Source of the DNA: Phycisphaera sp.
Lineage (GTDB): Bacteria > Planctomycetota > Phycisphaerae > Phycisphaerales > Phycisphaeraceae
NCBI GenBank assembly: GCA_028285385.1
Contig: JANQPR010000095.1
Location: 1-58,286, forward strand
DNA length: 58,286 nt
Direction of reading: 5' to 3'
The translations under genes and the position numbers were made by a program. Numbering within the stretch: the stretch's first letter is position 1; each line of letters opens with the position of its first letter. Under the pieces are notes generated by a model that was not told the DNA's origin, did no database searches, and was given only the letters and a program-made list of their open reading frames with translations. Shown here piece by piece: positions 42,784 to 51,896 of this stretch.

Positions 42784-43395
42784 TCAATACCGGCCGGGTT
42801 TTCGCTTCCGCGTTTGGTCTCCGAAGTCTTCACGCTTGCCGTCGGAGGCAATTGATTGCCACCGCTCATCGGCGCGTTCCGCATACCCCGTCGGGTCTTC
42901 GCTCCAGGGCTGGCGAGTGTCGGTTCCCCACGCGTTGTAGAACACGAGCAAGCGGCCGTCTTGGATCAGGAACGCCTCGGGGTTGATCTCGACCTTCTGC
43001 CCGTCAGCGACGGCGTACGCGCACCACCCGCCGTAGGCGGGGGCGTACTTCGCGGGGTTTGATCGGAAGCGGTCGCGGTTGGCCTCGTTGACGAATCGGT
43101 ATGTTGCGCCCGCGTGGTTGGCCGCGATACTCATTTTTCCTTTCGCCGCCTCACCGCCGCCTTCAGGGAAGTACGCGACGGGGTCGTAGCCCTGCAGCGC
43201 GAGGGCACCGGGCCCGAGGTTCCGGTGCTCTCCTTCGGTGCTCGCGCTCGTGTGGCCCGCGTCCGGCCTCGCGTCATCGGAAGCCGGAGGCGATGCACAG
43301 CCGACAACAAGGACGAGCGCCGAGATGGCCAACAGGCCCAGCAGGTGTCCAGCATGAAACATCGTGCGGGCAACGAGGCGAAGAGAAGTGGCCAT
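42784..43395 (-). CDS. YHS-domain lipoprotein
   Basis: 203 residues from the ATG at 43395; an ATG at 43362 is an alternative. A hydrophobic segment with the lipobox LVVGC is followed by a Asp/Ala-rich linker and a YHS-type domain: LQGYDPVAYFPEGGGEAAKGK, ATYRFVNEANRDRFRSNPAKYAPAYGGWCAYAV (key parts: FVNEANRDRF, PAKYAPAYGGWC). Related YHS proteins bind metals and are often periplasmic. The tail is very basic (RKRKPGRY). Confidence 0.8.
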   Translation of the reverse strand: MATSLRLVARTMFHAGHLLGLLAISALVLVVGCASPPASDDARPDAGHTSASTEGEHRNLGPGALALQGYDPVAYFPEGGGEAAKGKMSIAANHAGATYRFVNEANRDRFRSNPAKYAPAYGGWCAYAVADGQKVEINPEAFLIQDGRLLVFYNAWGTDTRQPWSEDPTGYAERADERWQSIASDGKREDFGDQTRKRKPGRY

Positions 43396-43490
43396 CAGCG
43401 GTATTCCGGCGGTGGTGACGAAGAAAACCGATGCTGCTGCGCCAACGCGGTTGGCGGCAAAGTCATTCCCGAGCCGCAATACAACTTTAG

Positions 43491-44495
43491 TCAAGCCTGC
43501 CCCCCGGCGCGCGCCGCGGTTAGCGCATTGGCCCCGTTGATCGCGCCGTTGAAAAAGATAGGCATCAGCACCAGGTTGACCAGCCCCAGGAAGATCCCGA
43601 CGAAGGGCAGGATCGACGCCACCGCCACCACACAGATCGCCAGCGCCAGGCCCTCCGACGCGCGGTGCGGCGCGAGGCCCAGCGCATCGGCGGCGCGGTT
43701 GTGGTCCTTCGCCCAGCCCCAGTACGCCTGAAACACCCAGTAGAAGTTGAAGAACGGGATGAACAGGAACCCGATCGCCTTGCCTGGGCTGGTCCGCGCG
43801 TAATGCGGCGGCAGCGCGGCCCAGAGCTTGTACAGCAGGATGAGCAGCATCACGACGCCGAGCACGGTCGGGATTGCCGACCCGCACGACATAAGTGCTC
43901 CCGCGATCTGGACGTCTTCGTCACGGCTGCCATAGATGAGCAGCAAGCCCGGGATCGATAACAACATCGACACCCCAAACGCGCCAAACGTCACGCCGAG
44001 AAAGACGCCTTTGGAGATCGGCGCGGGCGGTGGCGACGCGGGTGTTGAAGCCACGGGGGGCGCGGCGGGCGGTGTGGCGGCCGGCGTTGCCTGAGGCGTG
44101 GTGGGCGCGGCGGTTGCCGGTCCGAGCGGCGGCGCAACCTCCACCGGGGCACGCTTCCCACGCCACCCCAGCGCCGCGGCGATCATCAGCCCCCAGATCG
44201 CGGCGGACAGCAGGCCAGACACCACCGCGTGGGCCCGCAGCCAGAACTCGAAGAGCTCCCAGCCCTCGCCGTACTCGAACACGCGCCGGTGCTGCCACGA
44301 CATTAAGAACGGCAACACGAGCCAGTCGATCACGGCCAGCAGCGACGCTACCAGGACACACACCGCCGGCCACGGGCAACGCCGGATCGACACGAGCGCC
44401 CACACCACGCCCGCCAACGCCACGAGGTACAGCGGCACGGCGCCGCCGATCAGCCACCAACGCATCGGGTCCAGGCCTTCGTCGAACAGGGGCAT
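43491..44495 (-). CDS. Multi-pass membrane protein of unknown function
   Basis: 334 residues from the ATG at 44495. Four hydrophobic segments (about residues 13-125) are followed by a Pro/Ala/Thr-rich linker (about 130-175) and a further group of membrane helices. The motif YARTSPGKAIGFLFIPFFNFYWVFQAYWGW (short part: GKAIGFLFIPFFNFYW) is seen in uncharacterised planctomycete membrane proteins. No function is known to me. It is convergent with nothing close by and divergent from nadA. Confidence 0.65.
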   Translation of the reverse strand: MPLFDEGLDPMRWWLIGGAVPLYLVALAGVVWALVSIRRCPWPAVCVLVASLLAVIDWLVLPFLMSWQHRRVFEYGEGWELFEFWLRAHAVVSGLLSAAIWGLMIAAALGWRGKRAPVEVAPPLGPATAAPTTPQATPAATPPAAPPVASTPASPPPAPISKGVFLGVTFGAFGVSMLLSIPGLLLIYGSRDEDVQIAGALMSCGSAIPTVLGVVMLLILLYKLWAALPPHYARTSPGKAIGFLFIPFFNFYWVFQAYWGWAKDHNRAADALGLAPHRASEGLALAICVVAVASILPFVGIFLGLVNLVLMPIFFNGAINGANALTAARAGGQA

Positions 44496-44696
44496 GCGCA
44501 ACACTCCCTCAGACAGGTGGTAAGGATGCTTAGTTTGGACGAGACACACGCGGGACAAGGACGTGAGACACACCGCGTTGCGATCAAACTACTCCGCCTC
44601 GTACCGAACCACAAACACGGCCTGCGTCCTCGCTCAACGCTCGCCGTGGAGGTTCAGACCGTGTAGCGACGCCCCGATGCCCTAGAATCCTTCCCG

Positions 44697-45941
44697 ATGC
44701 TTTGGCAGCCCCCGATCCCGGACCGTTACGTGACCATGCCCGACGATGCGGTCGCCGCGGCGATTTCACAGCGCAAGCGTGACTTGGCCGGCGACGTCGT
44801 GATCCTCGGACACCACTACCAACGGGACGACGTGATCCGGCACGCCGACTTCACGGGTGACAGCTTCAAGCTCTCGCAGCTCGCCGCCGAGCGGGTGCGG
44901 ACGGTCGGCGCGAAGCACGTCGTGTTCTGCGGCGTGCACTTCATGGCCGAGACCGCGGACGTGCTGACCGACGACGACGTGGCCGTCATCCTCCCGGACA
45001 TGGGCGCGGGCTGCAGCATGGCAGACATGGCCGACTACGACCAGACCGTCGACGCCTGGGAGCAACTCTCTGCGCTCTACGAGCGGCACAACCGGAGCGT
45101 CCGAATCATCCCGGTCTGCTACATGAACAGCAGCGCGGCGATCAAGGCGTTCGTCGGGCAGCACGGCGGCGCGGTCTGCACGTCGAGCAACTGCGACAAG
45201 GTGTTCGACTGGGCGCTCGCGGGCGGCGAAGAAGCGTTGGCCGACGGCGAGGAAGTCAAGGTCCTCTTCATCCCCGACCAGCACCTCGGGCGCAACACCG
45301 CCGCCGACGCCGGCTTCCGCCCCGACCGGCCGCTCGACGCGACGGGCCTCCCCCCCGCCGACGCGCAGATGTGCGTGTGGGACCCGCGCAGCCACGACGA
45401 ACTTGGCGGCGCGCCCGAAGAGGCGTTGCTCGACTCGGTCTTCATCCTCTGGAACGGCCACTGCTCGGTGCACAAGCTGTTCCGGCCCGAACACGTCGAC
45501 GACATCCGCGCCCAGTGGCCCAACGTCACGGTGATCGCGCACCCCGAGTGCAGCTACGAGGTCTGCCGCAAGGCCGACCTGACCGGCAGCACCGAGGGAA
45601 TCATCAAGGCCCTCGAGGACGCCGAACCCGGGAGCAAGTGGGCGATCGCCACGGAGGTGCACCTAGTGCAACGGCTCTGCGACCAGGCGGCGAAGCGAGG
45701 CGTGACGGCCCGGATCCTCTCCGAGTGCCAGTGCCTGTGCACCACGATGATCCGCATCGACCCGCCGCACCTGCTCTGGGTGCTCGACGAACTCGCGGCG
45801 GGCCGTGTCGTCAACCGCGTCAGCGTCCACCCCGACGCCCGGCACTGGTCCCGTGTCGCGTTGGACCGCATGCTCACGATCACCGGGGCCGCCCCGCTGG
45901 ACCAGGCCGCCCCGGTCGACGCCGACGCGCTGGTGGATTGA
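44697..45941 (+). CDS. nadA: Quinolinate synthase A (NadA)
   Basis: 414 residues. NadA condenses iminoaspartate with dihydroxyacetone phosphate to quinolinate in de novo NAD synthesis and holds a [4Fe-4S] cluster. Visible family parts: VILGHHYQRDDVIRHADFTGDSFKLS, VVFCGVHFMAETADVLTD, LPDMGAGCSMADM, VCYMNSSAAIKAF, SSNCDKVFDWAL, WNGHCSVHKLF, HPECSYEVC and LSECQCLCTTM, with the cluster cysteines in the CGVHF, HPECSYEVC and ECQCLC contexts. The N-terminus and length (about 350-415 in long-form enzymes) are normal. No nadB or nadC is adjacent. Confidence 0.95.
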   Translation: MLWQPPIPDRYVTMPDDAVAAAISQRKRDLAGDVVILGHHYQRDDVIRHADFTGDSFKLSQLAAERVRTVGAKHVVFCGVHFMAETADVLTDDDVAVILPDMGAGCSMADMADYDQTVDAWEQLSALYERHNRSVRIIPVCYMNSSAAIKAFVGQHGGAVCTSSNCDKVFDWALAGGEEALADGEEVKVLFIPDQHLGRNTAADAGFRPDRPLDATGLPPADAQMCVWDPRSHDELGGAPEEALLDSVFILWNGHCSVHKLFRPEHVDDIRAQWPNVTVIAHPECSYEVCRKADLTGSTEGIIKALEDAEPGSKWAIATEVHLVQRLCDQAAKRGVTARILSECQCLCTTMIRIDPPHLLWVLDELAAGRVVNRVSVHPDARHWSRVALDRMLTITGAAPLDQAAPVDADALVD

Positions 45942-45998
45942 CCGGCCAAGGAGCCCGGCGCATCAACCAGCGGTGCCCGATTGGTCGATACCGCTTCC

Positions 45999-46262
45999 GT
46001 GGATGATCGCGATTACATCCTCGATATCGAAGGGCTGCAGCCGACGGGCCAGACGACGCCGGAGGGCTCCGGTCGCCGTTCCGACCACAACGGTCGGCGC
46101 CCTTGGATCGCGATCCACTTCCGGTGCTGCCACGCCTACGCCCGGCTGTACCGCAACCCTGCGGGCAACGCGTACGAGGGCCGCTGCCCCAAGTGCGGCG
46201 CGGCGACCCGCGCGACGATCGGCCCCGGCGGGACCGACCAGCGCTTCTTCACGGCCGAATAG
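45999..46262 (+). CDS. Small zinc-ribbon-like protein
   Basis: 87 residues from a GTG at 45999; a TTG at 45981 would give 93. Most of it is soluble, with CC (FRCCHAYARLYRNPAG) and CPKC (EGRCPKCGAATR) motifs that could form one zinc site. It lies between nadA and the sucrose-type cluster and is of unknown function. The start is uncertain. Confidence 0.55.
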   Translation: MDDRDYILDIEGLQPTGQTTPEGSGRRSDHNGRRPWIAIHFRCCHAYARLYRNPAGNAYEGRCPKCGAATRATIGPGGTDQRFFTAE

Positions 46263-46328
46263 TCCGCGGGATCGGCAACCACCGCGTCTCGGTTGGTCGC
46301 GCCGCGCGATCCCGCCTATGGTGGGGCC

Positions 46329-47894
46329 ATGTACGCCTCGAGCGGTTTCCTGCGGTCCGACATCGGCGACGTGGACGTGCTCTTCCACGACGGGCAGTTC
46401 CACCTGTTTCACCTGGTGCTGCCGAACCACGACTTCATCGCCCACGCCGTGAGTGACGACGGGCTGAACTGGCGGCGGGTGAAGAACGCGTTGTTCGTCG
46501 GCGAGCCGGGGTCGTGGGACGACGACATGCTCTGGACGATGCACGTCAGCGCCGACCCCGACGAGGCCGGCCGGTGGCGAATGTTCTACACCGGGTTGTC
46601 GCGCCGCGAGTACGGCCGAGTGCAACGCGTCGGGTTGGCGACGTCGACCGACCTGCTGCACTGGGAGAAACAGGACCACAACGGCTACCCGGTCGAGATC
46701 ACGGGCGAGCATTACGAGTCCAGCGTCGACGAGGGTCGGCAGTGGGTCAGCTTCCGCGACCCGTTCTTCTTCCGTGACCCGGGCAGCGGCCGGAGGGTGT
46801 TGCTGTCGGCGGCACGGGTAAAGAACGGGCCGTTGGTGCGGCGGGGCTGCGTCGGCTTGGCCAGCGAGATTGAGCCCGGCAAGTTCGAGTTCGCCGCACC
46901 GCTGCATCACCCCCGGCTGTACGACGACGTCGAGGTGCCCAACCTGTTCCAGATCGACGGCCGGTACTTCCTGCTCGGCTCGATCCGCGAGGACACGAAG
47001 GTCCACTACTGGTACGCCGACGAGATGGACGGCCCGTACCTCAACTTCTTCGACAACGTGCTGCTGCCCCGCGGCAACTACGCCGCCCGTGTGTGCCACC
47101 ACCCCGGCGGGCTGCTCCTTTACAACTTCTTTTCGAAGACCGAGGTGCACTACGGCCGGGAGATCTCGAAGAAGGTGCTCCCGCCGCCCAAGAAGCTGGT
47201 GACCGATGAGACCGGCCGGTTGCGCTTGATGACGTACTGGGGCTTCGACGCGTTCGTCACCGAAGACTGCGACGTACCGAACCCCGCGGGCCTCGAGCGC
47301 CTGTTCAGCAACCCGCTCGGCGAGGCGACGGGAACGGCGCAAGAGATGCACCTGCACTGCCCCAGCGGGTACGAGGCGTTCCTGATGCCGAGCGACTTCG
47401 AAAGCGTCCGGCTGCGGGCGACGATCGGCCTCGAGGGCTCGGGCAAGTGCGGCGTCGTGCTCCGGGTCGACGAAGAGGGCAACGGGTACTACTTGTCGCT
47501 CGACCTGTTTAAGGGTGTCGCGCAGATCCGGGCGTGGGGCGCGAACAGCCACCCGGACTCCGAACACGCGTTCAAGTACGAGCAACTGCAGGCGGGGTAT
47601 TTCGTCAGCCGCGACGAAGGGCCGTGGCAGCTGGAGGTGCTCGCCCACGGGATGTACCTCGAGGTGTCAATCAACGGGTACGTCACGCTGAGCCTGGTCG
47701 ACGACACGTTCTGCGAAGGGCGGATCGGGTTCTATACCGAGTCGGCCAAGATCGAGCTCGACGGGATGACCGTCGAACGGCTCAAGCCACCGCAACAGGA
47801 GCAGCCGGGCGGCCCCATCTACACGTCCGCCGCCACGCAGCCGATGCCCGACCTTGCCGAAGCGTCGGCTACCACGCCGGAGGCCGTCAAGTAA
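46329..47894 (+). CDS. Glycoside hydrolase, GH32/GH43-like (possible sucrose or fructoside hydrolase)
   Basis: 521 residues. The N-terminal ~300 residues look like a five-bladed beta-propeller of the GH32/43/68 type: GDVDVLFHDGQFHLFHLVLPNHD, LWTMHVSADPDEAGRWRMFYTG, VSFRDPFFFRDPGSGR (RDP motif of the transition-state stabiliser) and DDVEVPNLFQIDGRYFLLGS (E-x-PN, acid/base glutamate region). The C-terminal ~170 residues form a beta-sandwich (LRATIGLEGSGKCGVVLRVDEE...). The genes behind it encode sucrose-phosphate phosphatase-like, sucrose-phosphate synthase-like and PfkB kinase proteins, so cleavage of sucrose or a related fructoside is likely. Confidence 0.72.
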   Translation: MYASSGFLRSDIGDVDVLFHDGQFHLFHLVLPNHDFIAHAVSDDGLNWRRVKNALFVGEPGSWDDDMLWTMHVSADPDEAGRWRMFYTGLSRREYGRVQRVGLATSTDLLHWEKQDHNGYPVEITGEHYESSVDEGRQWVSFRDPFFFRDPGSGRRVLLSAARVKNGPLVRRGCVGLASEIEPGKFEFAAPLHHPRLYDDVEVPNLFQIDGRYFLLGSIREDTKVHYWYADEMDGPYLNFFDNVLLPRGNYAARVCHHPGGLLLYNFFSKTEVHYGREISKKVLPPPKKLVTDETGRLRLMTYWGFDAFVTEDCDVPNPAGLERLFSNPLGEATGTAQEMHLHCPSGYEAFLMPSDFESVRLRATIGLEGSGKCGVVLRVDEEGNGYYLSLDLFKGVAQIRAWGANSHPDSEHAFKYEQLQAGYFVSRDEGPWQLEVLAHGMYLEVSINGYVTLSLVDDTFCEGRIGFYTESAKIELDGMTVERLKPPQQEQPGGPIYTSAATQPMPDLAEASATTPEAVK

Positions 47895-47909
47895 ACCATC
47901 GCACGCGCT

Positions 47910-48692
47910 ATGGCCCCCGAAACCGACCAACCCGAAACGGTCTGGTTACTCATCAGCGACGTCGACGACACGCTGACCGGCGACGCCGCGGCCTTGCAAT
48001 CGCTAGGCGAAGCCATCGAGTCTCGTCGTGACAAGCTGTTTGTCGCGCTCAACTCGTCTCGCCCGGCGGCGAGCGTGGACCGCACCGTCGCTGAAGTGTT
48101 CCCGCCCGGGTTCCCGATTGACGCGGTCGTCACGGCCATGGGAACCGAGGTCCGTTTCGACGGTATCCCGTCTAGCGTTTGGTCGGCTCGGTTCGAGGGC
48201 TGGCCCCGTGACGACATTGCCGAAGCCGTCACCGCTCTTGGGCACACGCCGCACGACGCCGAGTTTCAGACGGCGTTTAAGGCGAGCTTCGCGGTCCCGC
48301 GGGGCAGCGCGCAGGAAGAGGTTCGCGACGCCTTGGCAGAACGGGGGTTGCCCTGCCGAATCATCGCGTCCGGCGCGGACGACCTCGACATCCTCCCGCC
48401 CGACGCGGGCAAGGACCACGCGACGCGGTTCGTCCACGAACACTTCCGACGCGAGCACGGCGTAAGCGCTGATCACCTCGTCGTCGCCGGCGACTCTGCC
48501 AACGATCTCGCGATGTTTCAGACCGCCCCCCACGCGATTGCTGTCGGCAACGCCCGTGACGAACTGATCACGGCCATGCCCCCCGATCGGAGTTACCGCG
48601 CCCGCGCCCACCACGCGGCCGGTGTGCTCGAAGGGCTCCGCCACTTCGCATCGCTCCCATCGACTGCATCACCCGAACCGTGGCATCCCTGA
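47910..48692 (+). CDS. Sucrose-phosphate phosphatase-like HAD hydrolase
   Basis: 260 residues. HAD motif I is ISDVDDTLTGD (with D17-x-D19 as nucleophile and acid/base), the cap region contains FEGWPRDDIAEAV, and motif IV is VAGDSANDLAMF. This matches the S6PP group, which removes phosphate from sucrose-6-phosphate or mannosylfructose-phosphate. It starts 15 bases behind the glycoside hydrolase and is followed by the glycosyltransferase that would supply its substrate. Confidence 0.82.
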   Translation: MAPETDQPETVWLLISDVDDTLTGDAAALQSLGEAIESRRDKLFVALNSSRPAASVDRTVAEVFPPGFPIDAVVTAMGTEVRFDGIPSSVWSARFEGWPRDDIAEAVTALGHTPHDAEFQTAFKASFAVPRGSAQEEVRDALAERGLPCRIIASGADDLDILPPDAGKDHATRFVHEHFRREHGVSADHLVVAGDSANDLAMFQTAPHAIAVGNARDELITAMPPDRSYRARAHHAAGVLEGLRHFASLPSTASPEPWHP

Positions 48693-48714
48693 GAGACACG
48701 AAAGGCCCACCCCA

Positions 48715-50004
48715 ATGTCGTCCGCCCCGCAAGGCTCCGTTCTGATGATCTCGCTCCACGGCTACGTCGCCGCCGAGCCCGAGCTCGGCAAGCCCGACAC
48801 CGGGGGGCAAGTCGTCTTCGTCCTGGAGCTGGCCAAACGCTTCGCACGGCTGGGGTACACGGTCGACGTCCTCACCCGACAGTTCGAGGACCAGCCGGAC
48901 CAGGACAAGGTCAACGCCAACCTCCGCGTGTTCCGCGTCCCGTTCGGCGGCGCGAGGTTCATCCGCAAGGAGGACATGCACGACCACCTCGGCGACTTCG
49001 TTACCAACACGCTCGCGGTCATCCGCAAGCGTGGACTGAAGTACGACGTGGTCAACAGCCACTACTGGGACGCCGGCGCCGGCGGGCAGAAGATCGCCGA
49101 AGAACTGCAGATCCCGCACATCCACACGCCGCACTCGCTGGGCTGGTGGAAGCGGCACCGCATGAAGGGCGCCAAAGAGGCCGGCGAGGGCGGCGGCCTG
49201 CGTTTCGAGGAACGCATCCAGAAAGAGTTCGTGCTGTACCGGTCCTGCGACCATGTCATCGCCACCAGCGAGCAGCAGGTCGACCTGATCGAGGACGAGT
49301 ACCAGCTGCCCCGCGACCACGTGACGATGATCCCACCCGGCATCGACGAGGGCCGTTTCACGCCGGTTCCGCCGAAGCAGTTGGACCAACTCCGCGAGAA
49401 GCACGGCATCCGCGACACGGACGTCTACGTCGTCGGCCGTGCGGCGCACAACAAGGGCTACGACCTGATCATCAAAGCGCTGCCGCAACTCAAGAAGCTC
49501 CAGCCCAAGGCCCGCCTCGTCCTCGCGGCGGGCGCGAACTCCGCCCAGGACAAGAAACTGCTGGCCAAGTGGAAGAAGGCCGCGCAGGAAGCCGGCGTCG
49601 CGCGGTCGGTGAAATGGCTGGGGTACATCCCCGACGAAGACCTCGCCGACTACTACCGGGTACCGGGCGTGTTTGCGCTGCCGTCGCGGTACGAGCCGTT
49701 CGGGATGACCGCGGTCGAGGCGATGGCCTGCGGCACGCCGACTGTGCTGACCACGCACGGCGGGCTCTTCGAGCAGATCGAGTTCGGCAAACACGCACTC
49801 GTCGCCGACCCCAAGCGCCCCGGCGAGTTCGCCGCCGCGCTCAGCATGCCGATGCAGTATCCGTGGCTCCGCGACACACTGACCGTCGAGGGCGCACGCT
49901 TCGCCCGGCGCACCTTCGGCTGGACTGGCATCGCACGTAGAACGCTGTCGGTCTTCGATCAGTTCAAGGGCCGCTACGCCCGCCGCCGACACGACGACAA
50001 CTGA
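48715..50004 (+). CDS. Sucrose-phosphate synthase-like glycosyltransferase (GT4)
   Basis: 429 residues from the ATG at 48715. The N-terminal GT-B half has SLHGYVAAEPELGKPDTGGQVVFVLELAKRF, VVNSHYWDAGAGGQKIAEEL and HTPHSLGWWKR, all typical of the SPS/mannosylfructose-phosphate synthase branch of GT4. The C-terminal half has MIPPGIDEGRF, VGRAAHNKGYDLI and the donor-binding EPFGMTAVEAMACGTPTVLT. It probably joins a nucleotide-sugar glucosyl (or mannosyl) to fructose-6-phosphate. A mannosylfructose product cannot be excluded. The HAD phosphatase gene lies just upstream. Confidence 0.85.
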   Translation: MSSAPQGSVLMISLHGYVAAEPELGKPDTGGQVVFVLELAKRFARLGYTVDVLTRQFEDQPDQDKVNANLRVFRVPFGGARFIRKEDMHDHLGDFVTNTLAVIRKRGLKYDVVNSHYWDAGAGGQKIAEELQIPHIHTPHSLGWWKRHRMKGAKEAGEGGGLRFEERIQKEFVLYRSCDHVIATSEQQVDLIEDEYQLPRDHVTMIPPGIDEGRFTPVPPKQLDQLREKHGIRDTDVYVVGRAAHNKGYDLIIKALPQLKKLQPKARLVLAAGANSAQDKKLLAKWKKAAQEAGVARSVKWLGYIPDEDLADYYRVPGVFALPSRYEPFGMTAVEAMACGTPTVLTTHGGLFEQIEFGKHALVADPKRPGEFAAALSMPMQYPWLRDTLTVEGARFARRTFGWTGIARRTLSVFDQFKGRYARRRHDDN

Positions 50005-50051
50005 CGCCGCGGTTGCGCTGGAAGACCTCGCTTACCCGACCGGATTGATCC

Positions 50052-50978
50052 ATGGCTGAACGCCCCGCCCGCCCGTGCGTCGTCGGCATCGGCGAAGCGC
50101 TCTACGACGTGTTCGACAGCGGCCCGCGGCTCGGTGGCGCGCCGCTGAACGTCGCCGTGCACGCTAACCGGCTCCTGTCGCCGCACGGCGGCCGTGGCGT
50201 CGCCGTCTCACGCGTCGCGGACGACAACCTGGGGCAGCAACTACTGACCGACGCGCAGCAACTCGGACTCGACCCGACTCTCCTCCAGCGTGACGCCCCC
50301 GTCCCGACCGGCCGCGTCGACGTCGAGCAGTTTGACGACGGCTCCCACGCCTTTCACATCGCCGACCCGAGCGCGTGGGACCACCTCACGCTGACGCCCG
50401 ACCTCACCGACCTGGCCAAACAGTGTGACGCCGTCGCCTTCGGCTCTCTCGCGCAACGGCACGCGACGTCCCGCGCGACGATCCGTGCCTTCCTCGACGC
50501 CGCCTCGGATGCGATCAAGCTCTTCGACGTCAATCTCCGGGCTTCTGACGGCAACGCTTTCTACGACACCGAGGTTCTGACGGCCGGCTGCCACGCCGCC
50601 GACATCGTCAAGCTCAACGACGAAGAGCTCGAAACGGTCTGCGATCTGACCGGCACCGCGGACGCCGACGCATTGCTCAAGCAGTTCGGCCTGCGCGCGG
50701 TGATCCTGACGCGGGGCAAAGACGGCACCGCGGCGCTCACACGCGACGGCTGGGACCAAGGAGAGCTTGTCTCGTACGACCGCCAACCCGACGCCGACAC
50801 CGTTGGCGCCGGGGACGCGTGCTCGGCGGGGCTACTCGCCGCGCTGGTCCGGCAGCCCGCGGGCCGGTTCGACATCCAGCCCGCGCTGGACCTCGCGAAC
50901 CACCTGGGCGCGTTCGTCGCCGGGCGGGTCGGCGCTACACCGCCGCTGCCGGGCTCGATCATTCAACGCCTGCCGTGA
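50052..50978 (+). CDS. PfkB-family sugar kinase (fructokinase candidate)
   Basis: 308 residues. The PfkB pattern is present: VVGIGEALYDVFDSGPRLGGAPLNVAVHANR, VILTRGKDGTAAL and the catalytic anion hole DTVGAGDACSAGL (D-TVGAGD with the catalytic aspartate). Placed 47 bases behind the glycosyltransferase, it most likely phosphorylates fructose, closing the cycle of sucrose breakdown. Other hexoses or 2-keto-sugars remain possible. Confidence 0.82.
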   Translation: MAERPARPCVVGIGEALYDVFDSGPRLGGAPLNVAVHANRLLSPHGGRGVAVSRVADDNLGQQLLTDAQQLGLDPTLLQRDAPVPTGRVDVEQFDDGSHAFHIADPSAWDHLTLTPDLTDLAKQCDAVAFGSLAQRHATSRATIRAFLDAASDAIKLFDVNLRASDGNAFYDTEVLTAGCHAADIVKLNDEELETVCDLTGTADADALLKQFGLRAVILTRGKDGTAALTRDGWDQGELVSYDRQPDADTVGAGDACSAGLLAALVRQPAGRFDIQPALDLANHLGAFVAGRVGATPPLPGSIIQRLP

Positions 50979-50986
50979 ACGCCGGC

Positions 50987-51892
50987 TCAGGGCTTCTTCG
51001 CGCGCCGCTCGAGCGCGTGCCGGACCGACCGCACCTGGGACGCCAGTTCGTCGACCCGTTCCTCCATCAGCACCAGCTCCTCGGCCGCCGTGAGGTGCCC
51101 GTCGGCGTGGAGGCTCTTCTCCCGCTTTGCCCGGTTCTGTTCGTCCTCGGCTTCCTCCATGCTCTTGATCACCACGCCGATGAACAGGTTGAGCATGATC
51201 ATCGTGCCCAACAGGACAAACGACACGAAGTAAAGCGCCCCGACCAGCGGCCGGCCGCGCGACTCGAACTCGAACCGCTGCCGGTCCTGCGGGGGGAAGT
51301 CGTACTGGTCCGAGCCGTACATCTGGATGTACATCACGTCGGTCCAGTCTTCGAGCGTGACCACGCGGAACAGCGTCAACAGCGCCTTCGGCAGGTCACG
51401 GAAGTGCACCGGGTCGTTCGCGCCGAACAAGAACACGCCCAGCACCGCGTAGACATAGAACATGATCCCCAGCAACGCGCCGACGTATACCATCGCCGGC
51501 ATCGACTTCAGCAGCGAACCCACGAGCAGTTGCAGCTTCGGGATGCCCGAAACCAGGCGGAGTGTCCGCAGCACCCGTGCCAGGCGCAGCACCGCGGCGT
51601 ACTGGCTCTGCAGTGGCAGGAAGCACACCACGACGATGACGAAGTCGAAGACGTTCCACGGGTCCAGGAAGTACCGGTAGAATCGACGCCCGTGCGCCGC
51701 CATCTTGACCAGCGCCTCCAGCGCAAACAGCCAGACGACGACGCGGTCCATCGTCTTGAGCAGCTTGCCGTGGCTGGCCATCAGCTCCGGCGACGTCTCC
51801 AGCCCGACGAGCGCCGCCGCGAACAGGATCAGGATCAGCACGATCCGCTTGAACGGCTTCGAGTCGACAAGCTGGGCGAGGCGGTCTGTCAC
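50987..51892 (-). CDS. Voltage-gated cation channel (bacterial Nav/Cav type)
   Basis: 301 residues from a GTG at 51892. Six membrane helices are visible: S1 (VLILILFAAALVGL), S2, S3 (NVFDFVIVVVCFLPL), an S4 with repeated arginines (VLRLARVLRTLRLV), S5 and S6 (LLGTMIMLNLFIGVV). The pore filter is TLEDWTD, close to the bacterial TLESWAS and engineered calcium-selective TLDDW filters, so mixed Na/Ca selectivity is possible. A charged cytoplasmic C-terminus with a likely coiled coil (about 240-295, EELVLMEERVDELASQVRSV) fits a tetrameric channel. It starts about 5 bases behind polA on the same strand, an unexpected neighbour. Confidence 0.85.
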   Translation of the reverse strand: MTDRLAQLVDSKPFKRIVLILILFAAALVGLETSPELMASHGKLLKTMDRVVVWLFALEALVKMAAHGRRFYRYFLDPWNVFDFVIVVVCFLPLQSQYAAVLRLARVLRTLRLVSGIPKLQLLVGSLLKSMPAMVYVGALLGIMFYVYAVLGVFLFGANDPVHFRDLPKALLTLFRVVTLEDWTDVMYIQMYGSDQYDFPPQDRQRFEFESRGRPLVGALYFVSFVLLGTMIMLNLFIGVVIKSMEEAEDEQNRAKREKSLHADGHLTAAEELVLMEERVDELASQVRSVRHALERRAKKP

Positions 51893-51896
51893 GTGC

